A stretch of 9,254 nucleotides of DNA, taken from Sphingomonadales bacterium UBA7473. Lineage in GTDB: Bacteria; Pseudomonadota; Alphaproteobacteria; Sphingomonadales; Sphingomonadaceae. Shown here piece after piece: positions 1 through 4,721 of this stretch. Location of the stretch: positions 16,614 to 25,867 of the forward strand of contig DLOX01000291.1 in assembly GCA_002478575.1 (NCBI GenBank). The letters are read 5' to 3'. Position 1 is the first letter of the stretch, and every line of letters begins with the position of its first letter. Made by a program: the position numbers and the translations under genes. The notes under the pieces were generated by a model. The model saw only the letters and a program-made list of their open reading frames with translations. It did no database searches and was not told the origin of the DNA.

Positions 1-496
1 GAGCCAGCAAGTCTCCCGCTGCTCGCACATCAATTTGCGGATGGACACGAGCAACTCCCGGTTCGACCATGCGAACCATTTGCCGCAGAAAATTTCCCGA
101 GCCTGCGCCGGCAAAAGCGCCCAGAAAACGCCCCCCGGGTCTTAAACTCCGCCTGATCTGTATAAGCGCTCCGGGCAAATCATTGACGCTATCCAGTGTT
201 CCGATCGCCAATATTGCGCCGAATGTGGCTTGATCAAAAGGGAGCAGATCTTCGGCGCAAACGATGGTGTCCGCGTCCAACGCGACCAGCGATGCGTGCA
301 CGTGTTTGTTGCTCATGCCCTTTGGCGAATAGCCGAGCACAAGCGTTGGTCCGTCCGGCCGTTCCAAACCTTCCAGCCTGGCGAACAACTCAGCAGCCAT
401 CGCTTCAATCAGCCAACGATCCTCCACTTCGGCGCGGACCGCTTGGCGCACTTGCCTTTCTCTTGCGGCAGCGCTGAATATGTCGCAAATATCCAT
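1..496 (-). CDS. SAM-dependent methyltransferase-like protein (NDUFAF5/BioC-like), 3' end beyond window
   Basis: An open frame runs on the minus strand from an ATG at 496 to the left edge with no stop, giving 165 residues, so the C-terminus is missing. It starts MDICDIFSAAARERQVRQAV, a short helical lead typical of the NDUFAF5/BioC-like methyltransferases that sit divergently from comF in alphaproteobacteria. The best match to the family is NDLPGALIQIRRSLRPGG (about residues 105-122), the usual stretch just before motif III. The glycine-rich SAM-binding motif I is poorly kept: residues 52-60 read LVLGYSPKG rather than a D-x-G-x-G type loop. The acidic motif II region survives as LDADTIVCAEDLLPFD. 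Catalytic activity is therefore uncertain. An AGGAG lies about 15 bases upstream of the ATG, which is rather far. Another ATG at 508 opens only a short frame that soon stops. Family assignment is good; substrate is unknown. Confidence 0.75.
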   Translation of the reverse strand, partial: MDICDIFSAAARERQVRQAVRAEVEDRWLIEAMAAELFARLEGLERPDGPTLVLGYSPKGMSNKHVHASLVALDADTIVCAEDLLPFDQATFGAILAIGTLDSVNDLPGALIQIRRSLRPGGRFLGAFAGAGSGNFLRQMVRMVEPGVARVHPQIDVRAAGDLLA

Positions 497-545
497 GAAT
501 GAGACTCATAGCTCCTACCAGCCTGTTAGGCATTGAATTGATGGC
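497..545. promoter_or_regulatory. Divergent intergenic region between the methyltransferase gene and comF
   Basis: These 49 bases separate two divergent genes and must hold, or lie very close to, start signals for both. I see an 11-base odd palindrome ATGAGACTCAT at 499-509 and a small hairpin GCCTGTTAGGC at about 525-535, but no convincing -35/-10 pair on either strand. The regulatory role is inferred from gene orientation alone. Confidence 0.35.
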
Positions 546-1265
546 ATGACAAGCCTCGTCGCTTCCATTGTCGATTTTGCACTTCCGCATCGTTGTTTGG
601 GCTGTGGGCTTGTCGTTGATAGCCCGGCGTCTTTATGTTTGCCCTGCTGGAACAAGTTAGATTTCATCACAAGCAATGGCTGTGCGAGCTGCGGGTCCAT
701 CGAGGTTGAAGAGGGGCTTGTTTGCGCACCTTGCCTCCAAAATCCTCCGTCCCATGATGGGGTGCGAGCCGCAACGATCTACGGAGAGGTTAGCAAATCG
801 ATCGCGCTCCGACTGAAACATGGTCGCAGGATAGGTCTCGCTCAAATAATGGCCAATTCCATGGAGCGATGGATCGCGAGTGAAACCGATGTTCTAGTCC
901 CTGTGCCGCTGCATCGCTGGCGGCTGTGGTCCAGAGGGTTTAATCAGTCGTTGGAGATTGCACGGCATCTTGGGCGACAGAAACTTATCCGCGTCGAACC
1001 GTCGATCATGGTCAGGGTCAAGCGAACGCCTTCTTTGGGCGGGCTAGGCGCGAAGGATCGACAAACGGTTCTTCGCGGCGCAATCAAAGTTGACCCGAAA
1101 CGCAGGGCATGGCTGAAAGGCAAATCGGTTGGGCTGGTCGACGATGTATATACGAGCGGCGCCACGGCAAATGCATGCGCGGCGGCACTAAAGAGAGCTG
1201 GCGCGAAGAAAGTCATAGTCTACACTTGGGCGCGCGTTTCCAAAACAAGCGATGGCTTGCATTGA
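546..1265 (+). CDS. comF: ComF family protein (phosphoribosyltransferase fold, double zinc finger)
   Basis: A 239-residue ComF-family protein of normal length. Two four-cysteine zinc-binding modules occupy the N-terminal quarter: C17/C20 with C31/C34, and C46/C49 with C60/C63. The C-terminal half is a type I phosphoribosyltransferase domain whose PRPP loop is VGLVDDVYTSGAT (about residues 195-207). The conserved segments VPVPLHRWRLWSRGFNQS (118-135) and TPSLGGLGAKDR (161-172) match the family well. In naturally transformable bacteria ComF takes part in DNA uptake, probably bridging the incoming strand to helicase and recombination proteins; many alphaproteobacteria keep it without known competence, so its role here is open. 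ATG 546 is the only practical start, because a stop in the same frame lies at 534-536. No clear ribosome site precedes it. It is the first gene of the plus-strand run. Confidence 0.92.
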   Translation: MTSLVASIVDFALPHRCLGCGLVVDSPASLCLPCWNKLDFITSNGCASCGSIEVEEGLVCAPCLQNPPSHDGVRAATIYGEVSKSIALRLKHGRRIGLAQIMANSMERWIASETDVLVPVPLHRWRLWSRGFNQSLEIARHLGRQKLIRVEPSIMVRVKRTPSLGGLGAKDRQTVLRGAIKVDPKRRAWLKGKSVGLVDDVYTSGATANACAAALKRAGAKKVIVYTWARVSKTSDGLH

Positions 1266-1300
1266 CAATGATGCTCGGCAACCACATTTGTGGGATAGAT

Positions 1301-1304
1301 GGAG
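1301..1304 (+). promoter_or_regulatory. Ribosome binding site GGAG that sets the grxC start
   Basis: GGAG lies 6 bases before the ATG at 1311. It overlaps the alternative in-frame ATG at 1299, so it cannot serve that one. It therefore favours the shorter protein starting MATVEIYTKW. Confidence 0.6.
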
Positions 1305-1310
1305 TTTCAC

Positions 1311-1568
1311 ATGGCGACGGTCGAAATTTATACAAAATGGACTTGCCCCTTTTGCGCGCGAGCCAAGGCTTTGCTCAATCAAAAAGGCGCTGCCTTTGAA
1401 GAGTTTGAGATCAGCATGGATCGTGAAAAGCTATCGGAGATGGTCGAACGGTCTGGCGGTCGCACGACTGTGCCTCAGGTGTTCATCGATGGTCAGCATA
1501 TTGGCGGATCCGATGATCTGGCAGCGCTTGATGCCAAAGGTGGTCTAGAGCCTCTGCTCGCTGGTTAG
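1311..1568 (+). CDS. grxC: Glutaredoxin 3 (GrxC family, dithiol)
   Basis: An 85-residue cytoplasmic glutaredoxin that reduces disulfides and glutathione mixed disulfides using glutathione. The dithiol active site CPFC is at residues 12-15 in the setting YTKWTCPFC. The cis-proline motif TVPQVFID (53-60) and the glutathione-contacting GGSDDL (65-70) are intact, and length matches GrxC. The frame can be extended four codons to an ATG at 1299, but the GGAG at 1301-1304 fits 1311, and the protein then starts directly at the first beta strand as expected. It lies 45 bases after comF and 5 bases before the amidase gene, so it is probably co-transcribed with the latter. The pairing with a nitrilase of the deaminated-glutathione amidase type suggests a shared link to glutathione. 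Confidence 0.95.
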   Translation: MATVEIYTKWTCPFCARAKALLNQKGAAFEEFEISMDREKLSEMVERSGGRTTVPQVFIDGQHIGGSDDLAALDAKGGLEPLLAG

Positions 1569-1573
1569 CCTCG

Positions 1574-2404
1574 GTGCCGAGGATCGCCCTTTTGCAAATG
1601 TGCAGTGGGATTGATCCTGCACGCAACGCGGAGCAGCTCCGCCACTACGCGCGCCAAGCAAGCGCCAGTGGCGCAACGATTCTGTTCACGCCTGAAATGA
1701 CGGGCCTAGTTGATCGAGACCGCAATCGGGCGGCGCAAAATATTGCAGCCGAAGAACAAGACCAGACATTGGCAGCAGCATGTGAAGCGGCGGCTGAATG
1801 TGGGATATGGATATCGTTGGGTTCTCTCGCCATTCGCGACTATGGCAGAGAAAGGCTCAGAAATCGGAGCTTTTTGATCAATGCCCGCGGCGAGATTGTG
1901 GCGCGCTACGATAAGATGCATCTGTTTGATGTAGATTTGCCTACTGGAGAAAGCTGGCGCGAGTCCTCTGCCTATGAGGGCGGTGTTTTGCCAATGATGG
2001 CGGACTCTCCACTCGGGCTGATTGGTCTCTCTATTTGCTACGATATTCGATTTCCGGCACTCTATCAGGCCTATAGCGGGGCAGGGGCGTCGCTTTTGAC
2101 GGTTCCAGCAGCCTTTACCGTGCCCACTGGGAAAGATCACTGGCACTGTCTATTGCGGGCCAGAGCAATAGAAAATGCATGCTGGGTTATAGGGGCGGCT
2201 CAATGTGGTCAGCATGAGGATGGTCGGACTACATTCGGCCACTCCCTTGTCATTGATCCATGGGGCAATTTGGTATTGGATATGAAGGAAGGCATTGGTT
2301 TGGGATTTGCCGAAATTGATCTGGCTCTCGTTGATCAAGCGCGAGGGCGAGTGCCTGTGCTTGCACATCGCAAAGTGATCCACAAGGTGAACTCTTCGTC
2401 GTGA
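1574..2404 (+). CDS. Carbon-nitrogen hydrolase, Nit1/YbeM-like amidase
   Basis: A 276-residue nitrilase-superfamily amidase. The Glu-Lys-Cys catalytic triad is visible: E41 in FTPEMTGL, K114 in RYDKMHLFDV, and C155 in GLSICYDIRFP. The segment VPTGKDHWHCLLRARAIEN (about 183-201) is typical of the Nit1/Nit2 branch. Nit1 and bacterial YbeM remove deaminated glutathione, a by-product of transaminases, while Nit2 acts on omega-amides; sequence alone does not settle which applies here. The neighbouring glutaredoxin gene slightly favours the glutathione repair role. The start is GTG at 1574, which keeps the first strand PRIALLQM that the fold needs; the in-frame ATG at 1598 would cut it off. No ribosome site is evident, so translation may be coupled to grxC, which ends 5 bases upstream. 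Its stop overlaps the next start in GTGA. Confidence 0.9.
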   Translation: MPRIALLQMCSGIDPARNAEQLRHYARQASASGATILFTPEMTGLVDRDRNRAAQNIAAEEQDQTLAAACEAAAECGIWISLGSLAIRDYGRERLRNRSFLINARGEIVARYDKMHLFDVDLPTGESWRESSAYEGGVLPMMADSPLGLIGLSICYDIRFPALYQAYSGAGASLLTVPAAFTVPTGKDHWHCLLRARAIENACWVIGAAQCGQHEDGRTTFGHSLVIDPWGNLVLDMKEGIGLGFAEIDLALVDQARGRVPVLAHRKVIHKVNSSS

Positions 2405-2862
2405 TCGTATTCGATCTAAAATGTGCCGACTGCGCGTCGACCTTTGAAGCTTGGTTTGGAAGCTCCAGCGATTTTGAAAATCAAAAGAGCCGCAACTTGC
2501 TCTGCTGCCCGATCTGCAATGGGGCGGATGTGTCCAAAGCCCTTATGGCGCCCAATATTGGCGCAAAAGGGAATAAGAAGGCAGAAGTGCCAATGGTTGC
2601 GGCCCCGTCCGAGCCCCCAGCGGTTGCGGAGATAAAGGCCGCTCTCGCGAAGATTGCCGCCTTGCAAGCGGAAGCCATCAAAAGCTCGACATGGGTTGGC
2701 AGCAATTTCGAAACGCAAGCGCGCGCCATGGATGCTGGAACGATTGAAACCGCAAACATCTATGGCAAAGCGACGCCTGAGCAAGCCCAGGCCATGGCAG
2801 AGGATGGAATAGGCGTCATGCCGCTCCTCATTCCCATTGTTCCGCCTGAGGAGCGCAATTGA
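2401..2862 (+). CDS. DUF1178 family protein (zinc-ribbon-like)
   Basis: A 153-residue protein of unknown function, matching DUF1178 from end to end. It begins MIVFDLKC with a cysteine pair at C8/C11, and a second pair at C36/C39 (CPIC), which together look like a zinc ribbon. FEAWFGSSSDFENQ (15-28), ALMAPNIGAKGN (47-58) and the C-terminal VPPEERN are family hallmarks, so the protein is complete. The middle (about 60-100) is alanine-rich and probably helical. The start is GTG at 2401, overlapping the amidase stop by 4 bases (GTGA), with a weak AAGGTGA upstream at 2384-2390; translational coupling is likely. No function is established for the family. The usual neighbours (glutaredoxin, nitrilase) hint at thiol or redox work, but that is only association. 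Confidence 0.92.
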   Translation: MIVFDLKCADCASTFEAWFGSSSDFENQKSRNLLCCPICNGADVSKALMAPNIGAKGNKKAEVPMVAAPSEPPAVAEIKAALAKIAALQAEAIKSSTWVGSNFETQARAMDAGTIETANIYGKATPEQAQAMAEDGIGVMPLLIPIVPPEERN

Positions 2863-2898
2863 CCTGAATGCGTCTGCGCGTGTATCCGGTCACCCGGC

Positions 2899-2975
2899 GC
2901 ACCCGTAGCTCAGCAGGATAGAGCATCAGATTCCTAATCTGGGGGCCACTGGTTCGAATCCAGTCGGGTGCACCA
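2899..2975 (+). tRNA. tRNA-Arg (anticodon CCT)
   Basis: The acceptor arms GCACCCG (2899-2905) and CGGGTGC (2965-2971) pair perfectly over 7 bases, followed by discriminator A and an encoded CCA. The D arm is GCTC/GAGC. The anticodon loop TTCCTAA places CCT at the anticodon, so it reads AGG as arginine. The T arm ACTGG-TTCGAAT-CCAGT is canonical, and the variable loop is 5 bases. It starts 36 bases after the DUF1178 stop on the same strand and may be read from the same transcript, since I see no separate promoter in that gap. It faces the convergent phosphoesterase gene, whose stop is 11 bases away. Confidence 0.97.
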
Positions 2976-2986
2976 AATTCAGGCGA

Positions 2987-3901
2987 TTACCAAGCGCGCT
3001 TGCCAGTGGCTGTCAGCCGGATCGGTTCTACTTCTGCCGACTCTGCCTCATCATATTTCGGACGCTCATCGAGAAGTTCGCGGATCAAGGGCTGAAGCTT
3101 TGCGTCGTAACGCGCCAAGGTCATATTTCTCGCCGATGTGTCAAAATGAGTCATCAGATCAACGCCATTCCAGCGATGGAAGGCGCATGATGGCGGTTCA
3201 GCAACGATCATCGCGCGGCTGTCCGGCTCTTCGGGATTGATCGGACTGAAATCGAGCGCCACTTGCGGCGCAGATGACGCGCACACAGCCACTGACGTGC
3301 CCTTCCAGCTGGTCACAACTGGACGATGAACATGCCCGCAGATGATGGCTTTAATCTGTGTTGAGCCCTGAATGGCAGCCGAAAAGCGAGCGACCCAAGG
3401 TTCGTCAGACACTGTATTCATCCAATCAATGCCCACTTCGATCGGCGGATGATGCATTGCGATGATCGTTGGCACATCCGGCGCCTCTGCGAGCTTGGCG
3501 CGAAGCCAAGCTGCGCGGATTGAACAGAAGGCTCCACCATGTCGGCCTTCTTCAAGCGTATCGAGCACCAGCAGGCGGAGACCTTCTAATTCAACAACGT
3601 ATTGAACGAAGCCAAAGGCGTTCGGCACATCAGGAAATTGCGCCCTGAATGGACCGCGAAGGTCATGATTGCCAAGCGCCATATGCACTGGAAATTCACA
3701 AGCAGAAAAGGCCTCTGCGACACGAGCATAGCTTTCTGCATCGCCATTGTCTGTGAGATCGCCCGTCACAACAAGCAGGTCCGGGCGGTTAGCCCCGTCA
3801 TGCAAATGTGTCAGCAGCTCGTCCAACCGCTTGCGGTTAAACTCGTCTGGATTTCCCTGTTCAAACCCTAGGTGAACGTCTGTGATTTGCGCGATGAGCA
3901 A
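2987..3901 (-). CDS. CpdA/GpdQ-like class III metallophosphoesterase (possible cAMP phosphodiesterase)
   Basis: A 304-residue calcineurin-fold phosphoesterase with all dimetal ligands in order: D8 and H10 (ITDVHLG), D48 (VVTGDLTDNGD), N78 and H79 (ALGNHD), H150 (AMHHPP), and H190 and H192 (CGHVHRP). This ligand set is shared by class III cyclic-nucleotide phosphodiesterases such as E. coli CpdA and by the glycerophosphodiesterase GpdQ, so substrate cannot be fixed from sequence. No signal peptide is visible, so it is cytoplasmic. The start is TTG at 3901, giving MLIAQITDVHLG, the usual N-terminus of this family; the next methionine is at residue 74, inside the metal site region. A good ribosome site (TAAGGGGG) stands 7 bases before it. 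It lies 70 bases downstream of the secreted-protein gene, beyond a hairpin. The nearby adenylate cyclase makes cAMP turnover an attractive role. Confidence 0.9.
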   Translation of the reverse strand: MLIAQITDVHLGFEQGNPDEFNRKRLDELLTHLHDGANRPDLLVVTGDLTDNGDAESYARVAEAFSACEFPVHMALGNHDLRGPFRAQFPDVPNAFGFVQYVVELEGLRLLVLDTLEEGRHGGAFCSIRAAWLRAKLAEAPDVPTIIAMHHPPIEVGIDWMNTVSDEPWVARFSAAIQGSTQIKAIICGHVHRPVVTSWKGTSVAVCASSAPQVALDFSPINPEEPDSRAMIVAEPPSCAFHRWNGVDLMTHFDTSARNMTLARYDAKLQPLIRELLDERPKYDEAESAEVEPIRLTATGKRAW

Positions 3902-3908
3902 GATCTGA

Positions 3909-3916
3909 CCCCCTTA
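3909..3916 (-). promoter_or_regulatory. Ribosome binding site TAAGGGGG for the TTG-start phosphoesterase
   Basis: On the minus strand TAAGGGGGT nearly matches the full anti-Shine-Dalgarno complement, with G for A at one position that can still form a wobble pair. It stands 7 bases before the TTG at 3901 and supports that unusual start. Confidence 0.6.
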
Positions 3917-3925
3917 TACTGTATA
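3915..3925. repeat. Perfect 11-base inverted repeat TATACTGTATA
   Basis: Two 5-base arms flank a central T, directly upstream of and touching the phosphoesterase ribosome site. It could be part of an operator or an AT-rich promoter element, but no matching -35 is seen at the right distance on the minus strand. It may be chance. Confidence 0.3.
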
Positions 3926-3932
3926 CTCAAAC

Positions 3933-3960
3933 ACCGGCCCGTCCCCCCAGACGGACCGGC
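3933..3960 (-). terminator. Terminator-like GC hairpin after the secreted-protein gene
   Basis: The arms 3933-3943 and 3950-3960 form an 11-position stem around a 6-base loop. Two positions (3938/3955 and 3933/3960) are mismatches on the plus strand but become G-U wobbles in minus-strand RNA, so the stem is better in the minus transcript. It starts about 12 bases after the stop at 3972. The following minus-strand bases are GTTTGAG, only a short U run, so termination may be partial. It could end the CHAT-cyclase operon or attenuate read-through into the phosphoesterase. Confidence 0.55.
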
Positions 3961-3971
3961 AAAGGTGATCT

Positions 3972-4721
3972 TTAGTGAGTTGCCGAAGCAACCTGCACTT
4001 CTTGCGTTGAGCCCTCAACCAGAACATCCATCTGGTTTGAGCAGCCCTTCTGAAGGAGCGCTGTTGCGACGCCATCCAGTCCTTGCGCCGCGGTGCCAAT
4101 GGTCACAGCCTTGACTGTGACAGGAGCTTTAGCGCCTGGAAGTTCAATCTTGAACTGCGCACCATCCGTGATGGGGAGTTCGGCCGTTGGCCAGGCGCGA
4201 ACCGACTGACCTTGGCGGAAATCAACGACCACAGCTTTGCCGCCTGCAACCCCTGTAACAGTGATGTTGGCTGCAGCGCTATTGTCTGGGCGCCACAAGG
4301 ACACAGTTGATGCGTCTGATACGCAGTGTGTGCCGCCCTTCGAGGCGTCAACATACCATACGTTCGGGCTGCGAGCGGGGCCGCCCCCAATGGCACTGCG
4401 TGTTGCTCCTGTGCGGGCCTGACGGGCGCCAGCATTGGCAATCAATTGCGAAAAGCCGGAGCCAGAAGCTGCGCCTGAACCGCCTACAGCGACTGTGCCT
4501 GGGCCCTTCAGAACACGCGTGCCACCTGAATCGAGGACCGTGACTACGTCACCCGCCTTAAGGGGAAGCTTAGCGTCTGATGCCAAGGGCTTGCCAACAG
4601 GAAAAGCCTTTGCAGATGGACCTGTCGAACGAACAACCATCGGGCCTGCAATAGCAGCGGAGGTTGCGAAAAGTGCTACAGCTGCACTTGTGAATATGCT
4701 TACTTTCTTAGTCGAGAACAT
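3972..4721 (-). CDS. Secreted protein of unknown function, FecR-like N-terminal segment
   Basis: A 249-residue protein with a clear Sec signal peptide: positive MFSTKKVSIF, a hydrophobic stretch to about residue 23, and a likely cut after AIA at 26. The mature start VVRSTGPSAKAFPVGK and the segment LPLKAGDVVTVLDSGGTRVL (52-71), followed by KGPGTV, resemble the beta-rich FecR-like domains in which a processed 'baseline' value of a variable is fixed, but the match is loose. Residues 76-117 are a Gly/Ser/Ala-rich linker. The C-terminal half (about 119-249) looks beta-rich and holds the only two cysteines, C133 and C227, a possible disulfide. I do not recognise a function. It overlaps the cyclase 3' end by 14 bases and has a perfect AGGAGG ribosome site, so it is certainly expressed with the cyclase. 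A natural guess is a periplasmic partner of the CHASE2 sensor or of the CHAT protein. Confidence 0.85.
   Translation of the reverse strand: MFSTKKVSIFTSAAVALFATSAAIAGPMVVRSTGPSAKAFPVGKPLASDAKLPLKAGDVVTVLDSGGTRVLKGPGTVAVGGSGAASGSGFSQLIANAGARQARTGATRSAIGGGPARSPNVWYVDASKGGTHCVSDASTVSLWRPDNSAAANITVTGVAGGKAVVVDFRQGQSVRAWPTAELPITDGAQFKIELPGAKAPVTVKAVTIGTAAQGLDGVATALLQKGCSNQMDVLVEGSTQEVQVASATH

Noticed and set aside
196..502. Two overlapping plus-strand frames (196-477 and 230-502)
   Set aside because: They are antisense to the methyltransferase frame, which has the family signature and runs open to the edge.
1706..2146. Minus-strand open frame of 146 codons opposite the amidase gene
   Set aside because: The plus strand encodes a complete catalytic triad; the antisense product has no family features.
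2899..2975. tRNA-Arg(CCT) as an integration site bounding a genomic island on its right
   Set aside because: tRNA genes are common attachment sites and the gene content does change here, but no integrase, no direct repeat of the tRNA 3' end, and no odd base composition were seen in the window.
2991..3002. Perfect 12-base palindrome CAAGCGCGCTTG near the end of the phosphoesterase gene
   Set aside because: It lies inside codons for the last residues and has no loop or U run, so it is not a terminator; a 12-base palindrome is easily coincidental.
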